Assembly (NCBI RefSeq): GCF_001705235.1
Contig: NZ_MCGV01000001.1
Location: 1,178,001-1,242,000, forward strand
Direction: 5' to 3'
Length of the DNA stretch: 64,000 nt
Origin: Clostridium pasteurianum
GTDB lineage: Bacteria; Bacillota; Clostridia; Clostridiales; Clostridiaceae
Under the pieces are notes generated by a model. The model searched no databases and was not told the DNA's origin. It was given only the letters and a program-made list of their open reading frames with translations. Positions 8,074 through 16,992 of the stretch are shown here, piece by piece (the stretch's first letter is position 1; each line of letters starts with the position of its first letter). The position numbers and the translations under genes are program-made.

Positions 8074-8816
8074 TACACATACTCCTCCGGTTTAAAAATA
8101 ATTTGGCATAGTATTATGCAGATTATTGCTGCAAATATAGTTACAACTATGCTTGTCAAATATAGGCTAAAGTCATTATCATAAATTATTTGAAAAGCAC
8201 ACTGTGTAATCCATCTTAAAGGAGATATGTTAGATAAAGCTTCAAAACTTTTTCCAAGGCTTGCTATAGGAAAAAATACCCCGCCTAGAAAAACAAATAC
8301 TAAAATAGGAATTTGCATTACTCCATTTGCACCTTGCTCGCTTTTAAATATGCAGCAAAATAACACACCAAGACAGGAGCCAAAAAAGGAAAGTACATTA
8401 ATTAAAAATATAATATATAATATATTTTTTCCACCAAAATTAATATTCACAAAATATTGACCTGCAAGCATTATAGCTGCATATGAAACTGCCCCAATAA
8501 TATAACTTGCTATAATTTTGGATAAATATATTTCCGTCTTAGAAATAGGCGCATACACTATTCTTGTATTCCCTTTTCGTACGCTTTCCTCCAAAAATAC
8601 ATTTGTTGCCGTCATAGAAAGCATAAGTCCCATAAAAATCATAAGTGTAACTCCATAATAATCATATGAACTTATATTTTCTGAACCATACCCATTTCTT
8701 GTAATAAATCCTATGATGCCAATTGTCATTATGGGAAATATGGTATTTATAATTATAAGCATAGGGTTTTTAAGAGTATTTTTGATATCAAATTTAACTA
8801 TATTTATAAAATTCAT
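8073..8816 (-). CDS. ABC-2 transporter permease (first subunit)
   Basis: This 247-residue, six-helix protein belongs to the ABC2_membrane family, with FLEESVRKGNTRIVYAPIS between the second and third helices, a pattern seen in daunorubicin-type DrrB permeases. It lies 10 nt downstream of the ATPase gene and overlaps the second permease by one base. The substrate is unknown; control by MarR suggests a drug or toxic metabolite. Confidence 0.86.
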   Translation of the reverse strand: MNFINIVKFDIKNTLKNPMLIIINTIFPIMTIGIIGFITRNGYGSENISSYDYYGVTLMIFMGLMLSMTATNVFLEESVRKGNTRIVYAPISKTEIYLSKIIASYIIGAVSYAAIMLAGQYFVNINFGGKNILYIIFLINVLSFFGSCLGVLFCCIFKSEQGANGVMQIPILVFVFLGGVFFPIASLGKSFEALSNISPLRWITQCAFQIIYDNDFSLYLTSIVVTIFAAIICIILCQIIFKPEEYV

Positions 8817-8826
8817 GTTTCCACCC

Positions 8827-9765
8827 CTAATCTCTCAATTTCTTTCCTGTTAGTTCTAGAAATACAGTTTCTAAAGAAGCTTCTGCACTTGTCATACTTT
8901 CAATTAAGCAATCTGTATTAGATATTTCTGATATTATTTTATTAAAGTTATTGTTGGATTTTTCTGCAGTTATATTAACTGAATTTTCTGATATTTGTGT
9001 TTTTAATACCCCTTCGATTTTATTAATTTTCTCAGCTTTTAGCTTACTTATATCGCTGACTTTAAGGGAATAGGTTATCTGATCATCAACTTCTTTTTTA
9101 AGTTCCTCTTTGGTACCCTCTGCAATAATTTTTCCTTCATTCATAATTATAATTCTATCTGAAATTGCCTCTACCTCTTCCATATAGTGTGTAGAGTATA
9201 TTATAGTTGCACCATTTTTTCTAAGCTTTTTAATGGACTCTAATATGTGATTTCTTGATTGTGGATCAATTCCTACTGTTGGTTCATCCATAATAATAAG
9301 CTTTGGTTTATGTGCAATAGCACAGGCTATATTAAGTCTTCTCTTCATTCCTCCAGAAAAAGTCTTTGGCTTGTCATCTTTTCTGTCATAAAGTGCTACT
9401 AATTCAAGTGCTTCTTTTACATTATCTTCAAGCTGTTTACCCCTTAATTTATATAAGCTTGCAAAGAATCGCACATTTTCTTCGGCTGAAATTTCCTCGT
9501 AAATAGCTAAATCCTGTGGGACTACTCCAATTCCATATTTTATAGCCTTTGCATCCTTTCTCAAGTCATTTCCCAGTATATTTACCTCTCCACTGTCCGC
9601 TTTTAATATTGTAGCTAAAATATTAATAGTTGTACTTTTTCCTGCTCCATTTGGCCCAAGAAGGCCAAGTATTTCCCCCTCCCTTACCTTAAAACTTATG
9701 CCTTTAACACCTTTCTTACCATCATAAACTTTTTTCAAATCGTTAACTGTAAGCGCATTATTCAT
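8827..9765 (-). CDS. ABC transporter ATPase, DrrA-like
   Basis: I start this 312-residue protein at the ATG with GGAG nine bases upstream; a GTG five codons earlier overlaps the binding site itself. The Walker A is GPNGAGKST, the signature is FSGGMKRRLNIA, and the Walker B is LIIMDEP followed by TVGIDPQSR. The C-terminal extension (TSAEASLETVFLELTGK) is characteristic of DrrA-type drug exporters. It overlaps the end of marR by 8 nt. The operon order is marR, ATPase, permease, permease. Confidence 0.92.
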   Translation of the reverse strand: MNNALTVNDLKKVYDGKKGVKGISFKVREGEILGLLGPNGAGKSTTINILATILKADSGEVNILGNDLRKDAKAIKYGIGVVPQDLAIYEEISAEENVRFFASLYKLRGKQLEDNVKEALELVALYDRKDDKPKTFSGGMKRRLNIACAIAHKPKLIIMDEPTVGIDPQSRNHILESIKKLRKNGATIIYSTHYMEEVEAISDRIIIMNEGKIIAEGTKEELKKEVDDQITYSLKVSDISKLKAEKINKIEGVLKTQISENSVNITAEKSNNNFNKIISEISNTDCLIESMTSAEASLETVFLELTGKKLRD

Positions 9766-10342
9766 TTTTAATTTCTCCACTCCTTATTTTTCCAAATTCT
9801 TTTAGTAGATTTTCATTTTCCTTTTCTAATTCTTCTTCATCAATTTCTACCCTGGTATTCACATTTTCTTCAAAACCATCCATCTCTTCACCATCAAAGC
9901 TATACATCTTCTTTAAAAGTATCCACAATATTTCCATTTCTTCTTTTGTAAGGGACTTTGAAATCTCTGCAAAAAAATACATAGACTCCTTTCCACTTTC
10001 TATGGTTTCCCTGCGTCCTGCCTCTGTTACACTCACATTAACTGCACGTTTATCAATTTTACTAGGCATCGTTACAACATATCCCTTATTCTCTAATATT
10101 GTTATGATTTGTTTTACACTTTGTTTAGTAGTACCAAGCTTTTTGGCAATATTATTTAATGTTGCCTTGTCTTCTGGTAAATGGTAAATTGCTATTATTG
10201 CCATGAGCTGTCTCGAAGACAATTTATCAAAATATTTTGCTTCCTTTACCTGAATTTTATTTGTAAGAGAAAAAATTGTTGTATAAATTTGCTGTATTAA
10301 AAAGGCCTCTCTATAATTATCCATCTGTTCAAATTTACTCAT
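9758..10342 (-). CDS. MarR-family transcriptional regulator
   Basis: This 194-residue winged-helix protein has ATLNNIAKKLGTTKQSVKQI as its recognition helix-turn-helix (about residues 60-85), followed by the wing MPSKIDKRAVNVSVTEAGR. The acidic C-terminal tail of about 40 residues is longer than usual for MarR proteins. It is the first gene of the efflux operon and overlaps the ATPase gene. A perfect palindrome just upstream of its start is the likely operator, implying autorepression that is relieved by the exported compound. Confidence 0.92.
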   Translation of the reverse strand: MSKFEQMDNYREAFLIQQIYTTIFSLTNKIQVKEAKYFDKLSSRQLMAIIAIYHLPEDKATLNNIAKKLGTTKQSVKQIITILENKGYVVTMPSKIDKRAVNVSVTEAGRRETIESGKESMYFFAEISKSLTKEEMEILWILLKKMYSFDGEEMDGFEENVNTRVEIDEEELEKENENLLKEFGKIRSGEIKNE

Positions 10343-10361
10343 AAAAATCCTCCTGTATAAT

Positions 10362-10412
10362 AGTAAGCTTACTGTCTAAATTAATAGTATCACCTTAATT
10401 AATAAAAGTCAA
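10362..10412 (-). promoter_or_regulatory. Promoter and operator of the marR efflux operon
   Basis: On the minus strand TTGACT (10407-10412) and TACTAT (10384-10389) are separated by 17 nt, a good sigma-A promoter. A perfect 12-bp palindrome AGTAAGCTTACT lies at 10362-10373, between the likely start of transcription and the AGGAGG site. Its position fits a MarR repressor site. Confidence 0.7.
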
Positions 10413-10710
10413 TACATTGTCTAATTTTTTGGTTAAATTACTAAAATCAAGTTTACGAGTACTAGGTTCAAGCCAATAAGTTCAGTATTGGCAATAATAT
10501 TTTTTTAGACAATTACCTGTCATTATTCTATTTTTTGCACTTTTCATTAGTCAGTTACCTGTCTTTTAATTTCATACCTTTAAAGTGTATTTTTTATTAT
10601 AAATACACATAAATATTGACGGCATGCACACATTTTTATGCATTACTTTTATAATAACATGGTTTATTACATATAAGAAATCATCACAGTTTTTGATACA
10701 TAAAATACAA
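10413..10710. other. Gene-free AT-rich stretch upstream of the marR operon
   Basis: No coding frame with a ribosome binding site was found. The words GTCTAATTTTTT (10419-10430) and TTTTTTTAGACAATTACCTGTC (near 10500) repeat the TAGACA motif seen next to the marR palindrome, so additional regulator sites are possible. Confidence 0.4.
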
Positions 10711-10745
10711 TAAAAAATAAAGAGCAAAGTCTAACTTCGCTCTTT
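10711..10745 (-). terminator. Terminator of the GNAT gene
   Basis: The stem is AAAGAGCAAAG/CTTCGCTCTTT with one mismatch and loop TCTAA. On the minus strand it is followed by ATTTTTTATT. It lies about 100 nt beyond the acetyltransferase stop codon. Confidence 0.75.
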
Positions 10746-10843
10746 ACTATCTATTTTATTTAAACGTTCTTATAAATAACTACTTAGCATAACTCCAAAT
10801 ATATCAGCAATCTTTCTGCTAAGAATACCAACATTCAACATCA

Positions 10844-11404
10844 TTATTTCATGTGCATTTTAATATCCTTTATATCCAAAACTTTATGTGGATTTTTAGA
10901 ATTTTGCTCTATTATTTTTTCAAACACATCTACATCATGCCATTTTCCAAATTTATAACCCGATCTGTGGTAAGTTCCTATAAGATCAAAGCCAAAATAT
11001 TCATGGAACTTCTTGCTCCTAATGTTAGACGAAGTAACAAGGGCATACATATTGGAATAACCTTGAACTTTTAAAATCTCTATCAAGGTGCTGTATAATT
11101 TCTTTCCTATTCCACCCCCTTGATACTTATCGTCCACATATATTGACAAATCCACAGCCCAATCATAAGCTGCTCTCTCATTAAAAGTAGATGCATAAGC
11201 ATATCCTGCAATTTTACCATCTACCTCGCATACTAAATATGCATATTTTTCAGATATATTCAAAACCTTTTTCGTAAATTCATCAAGGCTTGGGACATCA
11301 TAATCAAAAGTTATTGCAGTATTTTTTATAAATGGTTTATATATTTTAAGAATTTCTAAGCTGTCTTCTTTTTTAACAAATCTTATATTCATATCGTCTT
11401 TCAT
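10844..11404 (-). CDS. GNAT acetyltransferase, phosphinothricin/methionine-sulfoximine type
   Basis: This 186-residue protein matches the PAT/MnaT subfamily. The N-terminal segment MNIRFVKKEDSLEILKIYKP is followed by ITFDYDVPS, the acetyl-CoA loop QGGGIGKKLYSTLIE, and a C-terminal FHEYFGFDLIGTYHRSGYKFG. Family members N-acetylate L-amino acid analogues such as phosphinothricin or methionine sulfoximine. It lies 21 nt downstream of the AraC gene on the same strand. The sequence points to the subfamily, not to a particular substrate. Confidence 0.87.
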   Translation of the reverse strand: MKDDMNIRFVKKEDSLEILKIYKPFIKNTAITFDYDVPSLDEFTKKVLNISEKYAYLVCEVDGKIAGYAYASTFNERAAYDWAVDLSIYVDDKYQGGGIGKKLYSTLIEILKVQGYSNMYALVTSSNIRSKKFHEYFGFDLIGTYHRSGYKFGKWHDVDVFEKIIEQNSKNPHKVLDIKDIKMHMK

Positions 11405-11425
11405 AAATCTTCACTTCCCTTGAGC

Positions 11426-12295
11426 TTATTTTAGTTTTCTATATTTTCCAGGTGTACAGTTTTTATATTCTTTAAATTTTTTAATGAAATAGCTTAAATT
11501 ATCAAACCCAACCTCTAAAGCTACATCAAGCACTTTCTTATCACTTTTTCTTAATATTCTTGAAGCCTCTTCTATTCTAAAACTGTTTATGTATTCTACA
11601 GGAGTCTTACCAGTAATCCCCTTGAAAAATCGGCAAAAATAATATTCATTCATATTTACCTCTTCAGCAAGCTCCTCTACATAAATTTTGTTTTTGTAAT
11701 TAATTTCCACAAATTTTAGAACCTTTTTTATAAGCTCTATTTTATAATCATCTGGTAATTTTGTGTAACCATCTTTAACCTTAAATTCATTATACTTTGC
11801 AATTAACGAAATTATTTTAAGCAGCGATGCTTTTATAGAAACTTCCCAACCATTATATTTTTCTATATAACTATTTACTATATTTTTCATTTCATCCGCT
11901 ACTTCTCTGTTACTTTCTTTAGGAAGCACTGGAAAATCATATTGCCTTTTTAAAATAGGATCTATGAAATTACTTTGGCAAACATCATATAATAAGCCAC
12001 TTAAAAGTTTAAGATTAAATACCACAGCCTCATAAAGACATTCCTCCGTCCCTCTCACGTAACCCCAATGTATGCTTTCACTATTTACAAATACACATTG
12101 ATTTTTTGATACCTTAACAGTGTTCATGTCTATATTAAAATTAGCCTGTCCTTTTTCTATGTATATAAATTCTACTTCTTCATGCCAGTGACAATACAGT
12201 TCTTTTTTAGGTCCTATTTTTTGATTTGCATATACCCTTAAGGGAAAACGTGCATTTCCATGAATAATATTTTCTCTTAATTTACTATTATTCAA
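11426..12295 (-). CDS. AraC-family transcriptional regulator with N-terminal cupin
   Basis: This 289-residue protein starts at a TTG with AAGGGGG upstream; no ATG lies nearby. Residues about 30-110 form the cupin sensor (HWHEEVEFIYIEKGQANFNI). Residues about 190-288 carry the double helix-turn-helix, including VEELAEEVNMNEYYFCRFFK and VALEVGFDNLSYFIKKFKEY. Such proteins usually respond to sugars. It is divergent from the alpha-glucan phosphorylase gene across 254 nt, so it may regulate that gene. This link is only positional. Confidence 0.9.
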   Translation of the reverse strand: MNNSKLRENIIHGNARFPLRVYANQKIGPKKELYCHWHEEVEFIYIEKGQANFNIDMNTVKVSKNQCVFVNSESIHWGYVRGTEECLYEAVVFNLKLLSGLLYDVCQSNFIDPILKRQYDFPVLPKESNREVADEMKNIVNSYIEKYNGWEVSIKASLLKIISLIAKYNEFKVKDGYTKLPDDYKIELIKKVLKFVEINYKNKIYVEELAEEVNMNEYYFCRFFKGITGKTPVEYINSFRIEEASRILRKSDKKVLDVALEVGFDNLSYFIKKFKEYKNCTPGKYRKLK

Positions 12296-12411
12296 AATAA
12301 TTTTCCCCCTTAAGTCAAAATAATGTTATTTATAGTTAAAATAGCATAAGTATATAACTAAATATGTTTATATAATGTTATTATAATCTATTATTTTGAA
12401 TATATAAAGCT

Positions 12412-12451
12412 TATAATATGAACATATAAATAAGTTTACGCAATCGATTGC
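12412..12451 (+). promoter_or_regulatory. LacI-type operator in the leader of the glucan phosphorylase gene
   Basis: A perfect palindrome GCAATCGATTGC with a central CG lies at 12440-12451, about 25 nt downstream of a TATAAT (12412-12417). A site in this position would block elongation. A 10-of-12 match (GCAACCGATTTC) precedes the LacI-family gene at 15377-16384. No convincing -35 box was found for the TATAAT. Confidence 0.55.
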
Positions 12452-12549
12452 ATTAGTGAAAATTTTAGAAAACTGTTAGCTGTCTAAAATTCAACTGCAT
12501 TTCCCAAAACAATAACTTAAATAAAATCTTTTAGAGAGGTCGTGTAAAA

Positions 12550-14175
12550 ATGTCAACAGAAAAACAATTGCCAAAAGTTGCTTATTTTTGTATGGAATAT
12601 GCTGTAGATGCTTCCATGAGAACTTATGCCGGAGGTCTTGGAATTCTTGCTGGAGACTACTTAAAAGGTGCAAAAAATTATGGTTATCCTATAGTTGGTA
12701 TAGGTTTAAAATGGAAACAAGGATATACAGATCAGTTTATAGATAATGGTGGTAAGGCTTATGATTCCTATCATAACTACAATTATGACAACTTTTTAAA
12801 GGATACAGGAGTTAAAGTAACAGTTAAAATTCGCCAGCGTAATGTAGTTTGCAAAGTATGGCTGCTAGATAAATTTTCAACTGCGCCATTATACCTTCTA
12901 GACACAGATTTACCTGAAAACAGCGATAGGTGGATTACCGGTCAACTTTACGGCGGTTTTGAGGAGTTAAGGCTTGCACAAGAAATTGTTTTAGGTATAG
13001 GTGGAATAAAAGCTTTAAGGGCTTTAGGTATAAAAGTTGATACTTATCACTTTAACGAAGGTCATGCTCTTTTTGCAGGTTTTGAACTCATAAAAGAAAA
13101 AATTGATAAAGGTTTTAGTTTTGATCAGGCAGTAGCCAAATCAAGAGAAGAAATAGTATTTACAACACATACTCCAATTTTGCAGGGAAATGAATCACAT
13201 CCAATTGATAGAATGCTCTACATGGGAGCAAACAATGGATTAACAATAGAACAGCTTGTATCCTTAGGAGGTTCACCCTTTAACATGACAGTTGGTGCAT
13301 TAAGACTTTCAAGAATTTCAAATGCTGTAGCAAAATTACATGGAAGAACAGCAAATAAAATGTGGAAGGATGTTAAAGGACGCTCAGATATAATAAGCAT
13401 AACAAATGCCATTCATATTCCAACCTGGGTCGATAGTGAAATGATTACCGCCGCCCAAAATTCTAACAAAGATGCTTTATGGAATAACCACATGAAGAAT
13501 AAAAAAGCATTAATTGACTTCGTATATGAAAGAAATGGTGTTAAACTCGATGCAAATGCACTTTTAATAGGTTTTTCAAGGCGTGCTGCACCTTATAAAA
13601 GAAGTGATTTATTGTTTACTGACAGTAGTGTTATTGACCCACTTCTTAAGGACGGTAAGATTCAAATTGTTTTCTCTGGAAAAGCACATCCCCTTGATGA
13701 TACAGGTAAAGCTATAGTAGAAAATTTGGTTGCTTTTTCAAAAAAATACCCAAATTCCGTAGTATTCCTTGAAAATTACGATATGACCATAGGTAAAATG
13801 CTTACACATGGTTCTGACATATGGCTTAATAATCCTAGAAGACCTTTAGAAGCAAGTGGAACTTCAGGAATGAAAGCTGCCATGAATGGTGTGTTAAACG
13901 TAAGTATACTTGATGGTTGGTGGCCTGAAGCCTGCAACGATGGTGTTAATGGCTGGCAATTTGGAGATGGAGTAGAATCCCTCGACATTGAATTTATAGA
14001 TAAGCATGATTCAAAAGCATTATATGATGTACTTATAAACAAAGTTATACCAACTTATTATTCAAATAAGACTAAATGGCTTGACATGATGAAGAACAGT
14101 ATTTTATCCACAAAAGATTATTTTTCAGTAAAAAGAATGCTGGAAGAATATTACTCAAAGATGTACATGGGTTAA
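12550..14175 (+). CDS. glgP: Alpha-glucan phosphorylase, short form (GT35)
   Basis: This 541-residue enzyme should phosphorolyse glycogen or maltodextrin to glucose 1-phosphate using pyridoxal phosphate. The PLP-binding motif EASGTSGMKAAMNG is present with Lys442. The N-terminus (VAYFCMEYAVDASMRTYAGG) and FNEGHALFAG fit the short alpha-glucan phosphorylase subfamily rather than the ~800-residue glycogen phosphorylases. The ATG has an AGAGAGGT site. It is monocistronic, and its stop codon runs directly into repeat family A. A LacI-type palindrome in the leader suggests sugar control. Confidence 0.9.
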   Translation: MSTEKQLPKVAYFCMEYAVDASMRTYAGGLGILAGDYLKGAKNYGYPIVGIGLKWKQGYTDQFIDNGGKAYDSYHNYNYDNFLKDTGVKVTVKIRQRNVVCKVWLLDKFSTAPLYLLDTDLPENSDRWITGQLYGGFEELRLAQEIVLGIGGIKALRALGIKVDTYHFNEGHALFAGFELIKEKIDKGFSFDQAVAKSREEIVFTTHTPILQGNESHPIDRMLYMGANNGLTIEQLVSLGGSPFNMTVGALRLSRISNAVAKLHGRTANKMWKDVKGRSDIISITNAIHIPTWVDSEMITAAQNSNKDALWNNHMKNKKALIDFVYERNGVKLDANALLIGFSRRAAPYKRSDLLFTDSSVIDPLLKDGKIQIVFSGKAHPLDDTGKAIVENLVAFSKKYPNSVVFLENYDMTIGKMLTHGSDIWLNNPRRPLEASGTSGMKAAMNGVLNVSILDGWWPEACNDGVNGWQFGDGVESLDIEFIDKHDSKALYDVLINKVIPTYYSNKTKWLDMMKNSILSTKDYFSVKRMLEEYYSKMYMG

Positions 14176-14358
14176 GTAACAGTATTTTAAAACATTAAAT
14201 AGAACTCATAAGACTAAGCCTAAAATTATAAAAATCCTAAGAGTTTCAATAACTCGCTAAAAAAAGCTCAGACAAATTGAAGCTTCTAAGGATTTTTATA
14301 ATTTTAGGCAAAGTCTTATTGAGTTTTATTTAAATCGTTTCTAAAATACTGTTACTTC
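14173..14358 (+). repeat. Stop-codon-anchored palindromic repeat, family A copy 2
   Basis: The glgP stop TAA is followed at once by GTAACAGTATTTTAAAAC, and the element closes with ACTGTTACTTC at the far end. The apex reads AATAACTCGCT, an A-run, then AGCTCAGACAAATT. Both arms pair over most of ~80 nt. Orientation relative to the gene is the same as in the other copies. Confidence 0.8.
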
Positions 14359-14583
14359 GCGTAGAAGGTAAAGGCAAGGAAGATTTTCTTCCGCTCCGCT
14401 GCGGAAAATCTGGGCTAAAAATTTATTCGTGGCTAGATGTTTAATAACTCGCTGAAAAAAAGCTCAAACAAATTAAAATTTCTAAGTCTTTTTATAATTT
14501 GAAGCAAGTCTTATTGAATTTTATTTAAATCGTTCCCAAAATGCTATTACTTCACCTAAAATAAAAGCAATGGAGTTAGCCTT
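14359..14583 (+). repeat. Partial family A copy plus GC-rich linker hairpin
   Basis: A linker with TTTTCTTCCGCTCCGC and GCGGAAAATC can itself pair. It is followed from about 14430 by the apex and right arm of family A (AATAACTCGCT, then AAGTCTTTTTATAATTTG, then ATGCTATTACTTC). The left arm is missing. Similar linker sequences occur at 4876-4910, 29640 and 44950. Together with copy 2 it fills the whole glgP/VanX gap, and I see no gene here. Confidence 0.7.
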
Positions 14584-14607
14584 TTGCAAAAAGTTTATAA
14601 ATTAAAT

Positions 14608-15267
14608 TTATACTATTTCATGCTCATCAGTTGCAGAATATAAAGCATCACAATCATTTAAGAATGCCCAATAACAATCTCCATAAGACCAGTGCCACCA
14701 TTCAGTTGGATAGTTTTCAAGACCTACCTTTTCCATACATTCAATTAGTATTCTTCGGTTTTTTTTAGCAGTATCATTTATATAAGCCGAATACAAATAA
14801 GTAAGGTTTTCTGGTTCAATAGGGATATCATTAAATTCTGTTCCCATATCAACTTCAATTCCATCTTTTAGTAAAGTAATATCTATTGCCCCACCAGTTG
14901 GATGCCCAGCGACTTTAACAGGTGCTACATATTCACAAGTTATTTTATAAATTTCATCATCATTTTTTAGTTGGTATTGACTTTTATAATCATTAAATGC
15001 CTCTTCAAAAGATTTTTTCTGTCGTGAAAGAGGCCTATATGCTTCTTTAATTAAAAATTGATATCCATCTGGAAGATAGTTAGTAGCATCCGTCAATTTT
15101 TTAATAATTGATTCTCTCGCATAACAAAATAAATCTGATTTGCTTGAAATCTGACTTCTTGTTTCATCAATTATAATATTCTTATGTATTTGTCTTAATG
15201 ATAATATTTTTTCCCTATTATCATTGCAATGTATTTTTGCAAGCCTTTCATCATTTAAAAGAACCAT
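14608..15267 (-). CDS. D-alanyl-D-alanine dipeptidase, VanX-like (peptidase M15D)
   Basis: This 219-residue protein starts at the ATG preceded by TAGGAG; an upstream TTG lacks a binding site. The zinc-binding motif AGHPTGGAIDI and the second motif PTEWWHWSYGD are those of VanX/DdpX dipeptidases, with IKEAYRPLSRQ upstream. The enzyme should split D-Ala-D-Ala. Outside resistance clusters such enzymes scavenge D-Ala from wall turnover. It is last in line after the LacI gene with a ~110-nt gap. No VanH or VanA ligase lies nearby, so glycopeptide resistance is not implied. Confidence 0.9.
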   Translation of the reverse strand: MVLLNDERLAKIHCNDNREKILSLRQIHKNIIIDETRSQISSKSDLFCYARESIIKKLTDATNYLPDGYQFLIKEAYRPLSRQKKSFEEAFNDYKSQYQLKNDDEIYKITCEYVAPVKVAGHPTGGAIDITLLKDGIEVDMGTEFNDIPIEPENLTYLYSAYINDTAKKNRRILIECMEKVGLENYPTEWWHWSYGDCYWAFLNDCDALYSATDEHEIV

Positions 15268-15376
15268 ATGTTTTCTCCTATCTTGAAACTTATATTCTAT
15301 AATTTTGTGCAAATTTAATATAACTCTTATGTACTTTACGAGGCATAGTAAAGGTTGTGCTTTTTTTATGATTTTC

Positions 15377-16384
15377 CTAATTCTCCTTTATAGATTCTCT
15401 CTTCTCTAAAAAAGTATCTATTATAAAGTGGTTCTGCAAATCAGGTTTATTTTGCAGCCTATCAATAAGTAATTTTGCTGCATAATACCCCAATTTTTCT
15501 GAATTTATATCAACTGAAGCAAGTGGTGGTACTTGGTATTCAGCTAAAGGAGTATTATTAAATCCAACAACAGATACGTTTTCCTCATTTATTTCCCTCA
15601 AAAACTTTAAAACTCCAAAAGCAAGTAAATCATCTGTTGTCACTACTGCCGATGGCATTTTACTTTTTACTATTTGCTTCATAGCCTCATATCCATCTTT
15701 TTCTGTAAAACTTTTTTGCTCAATTATAATGCTTTCATCAATACTTTTCCCATGAGCAATTAAGGCTCTCTTATACCCATCAAGTCTATCCTTTGACATA
15801 TTAAACTCTTTAGATGCACCAATAAATGCCACTGAAGATGCTCCTCGAGTAATTAGACTATCTACAATACTATACATAGCCTTAAAATTATCATTATCTA
15901 CCCACATAACACCTTCTGAATTTTCTGGTCTTCCAATTACTACAAACGGATATTGAATGTCCTTCAAAAACTTTATACACTTATCATTTGATCTGGATGT
16001 TAAGAGTATTATTCCATCTACTAATTTACTTTGTATGTATTTATTTATAAAAGAAACCTCTTCTTCTTCACTGCTGCCAAAAGCATACATTATATAATAT
16101 TCTTTTTCATGTGCGCATAAACTTATACCTGTCATAGTTTTAATAAAAAATGGATTTTTAAATAGCTCCTCTGCTTCATTAGGTATAATAAGTCCTAAAG
16201 TATTTGTAGAATGATTTGCTAGGCTTCTTGCTATTGCATTGGGATGATAGTCTAATTTTCTAGCAGCCTTTATAACTCTTTCCTGTGTTGAATGACTTAT
16301 CTTTTTATTTTTATTTAATACCCTAGATACTGTTGATGGTGAGACATTAGCCAGCTCTGCTACATCCTTTATTGTTACTCCCAT
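15377..16384 (-). CDS. LacI-family transcriptional regulator
   Basis: This 335-residue protein starts at MGVTIKDVAELANVSPSTVS, preceded by AGGGAGGGG; a longer reading adds 13 unlikely residues. The N-terminal helix-turn-helix and hinge are followed by a periplasmic-binding-like sugar domain (LGLIIPNEAEELFKNPFF, then AVVTTDDLLAFGVLKFL and VSVVGFNNTPLAEY). It is transcribed separately from the PTS operon upstream, with a strong terminator between. A GCAACCGATTTC site ahead of it and GCAATCGATTGC ahead of glgP suggest a small regulon. The PTS itself may also be a target. Confidence 0.92.
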   Translation of the reverse strand: MGVTIKDVAELANVSPSTVSRVLNKNKKISHSTQERVIKAARKLDYHPNAIARSLANHSTNTLGLIIPNEAEELFKNPFFIKTMTGISLCAHEKEYYIMYAFGSSEEEEVSFINKYIQSKLVDGIILLTSRSNDKCIKFLKDIQYPFVVIGRPENSEGVMWVDNDNFKAMYSIVDSLITRGASSVAFIGASKEFNMSKDRLDGYKRALIAHGKSIDESIIIEQKSFTEKDGYEAMKQIVKSKMPSAVVTTDDLLAFGVLKFLREINEENVSVVGFNNTPLAEYQVPPLASVDINSEKLGYYAAKLLIDRLQNKPDLQNHFIIDTFLEKRESIKEN

Positions 16385-16419
16385 TTTACATAACCCCCTC
16401 CCTACATATTTAAAGTTAG

Positions 16420-16431
16420 GCAACCGATTTC
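16420..16431. promoter_or_regulatory. Candidate LacI operator upstream of the LacI gene
   Basis: GCAACCGATTTC differs at two positions from the perfect palindrome in the glgP leader. It sits 35 nt before the start codon, a place that fits autoregulation. Confidence 0.45.
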
Positions 16432-16587
16432 ATGTAATAAACAGTCTATATTATAAAACCTATATTGTCAAATTTGTTTCAAATGATATATACTTTATAT
16501 TATATATCTTATTTACTATTTTTACATATATCAAATTAAAATCCCAATTTACAATATAACAATAAATTCAAGCGAGGTAAAAGGTCA

Positions 16588-16645
16588 AAAAAATAAGAAT
16601 TAAGAATGGCAGAAAATCTTCCTTCATTCTTAATTCTTATTTTTT
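16588..16645. terminator. Bidirectional terminator between the PTS operon and the LacI gene
   Basis: An 18-bp perfect stem AAATAAGAATTAAGAATG/CATTCTTAATTCTTATTT surrounds a 16-nt loop, with an A run on one side and a T run on the other. It would end the PTS transcript on the minus strand. Confidence 0.85.
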
Positions 16646-16694
16646 CTTAAGTTGATTCGCAATGTTTGTATTTAGTGCAACATCATAACTAACT

Positions 16695-16976
16695 TTACTT
16701 GTTACTAATTATTTTTAAAATACTATTAACATTTCTTCTGCCATTTCTTATTGCCAAATTAATTAGAAGGCATATTACAGCACAAACTACAGTAAATACA
16801 ACACCAAAAACTCCAAAAGCAAATTTTATTCCAGAGTGCGACAAACCATAGTAAGCTATTACAACACCTATACTGGATAATCCCATAACATTTATAGACC
16901 ACTTACCTAAATTTTTTAAAAGTTTGCTTTGCTTCTCTGCCTCGTAAACCATTTGTTTTTTTTCTTCATCTTTCAT
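16695..16976 (-). CDS. Small membrane protein of the mannose-type PTS operon
   Basis: This 93-residue protein has a charged N-terminal helix (residues 1-25) and two membrane segments (about 29-47 and 50-72), followed by a basic C-terminus. I do not recognise a named family. It begins 16 nt after the IID stop codon and precedes the operon terminator, so it is the fifth gene of the PTS operon. It could be an accessory membrane protein for the transporter. No catalytic motif is visible. Confidence 0.75.
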   Translation of the reverse strand: MKDEEKKQMVYEAEKQSKLLKNLGKWSINVMGLSSIGVVIAYYGLSHSGIKFAFGVFGVVFTVVCAVICLLINLAIRNGRRNVNSILKIISNK

Positions 16977-16992
16977 GCTAATCCCTCATCAA

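Noticed and set aside
14608-15312. Glycopeptide resistance operon around the VanX homologue
   Set aside because: No VanH, VanA or VanRS genes adjoin it, so only a dipeptidase is supported.
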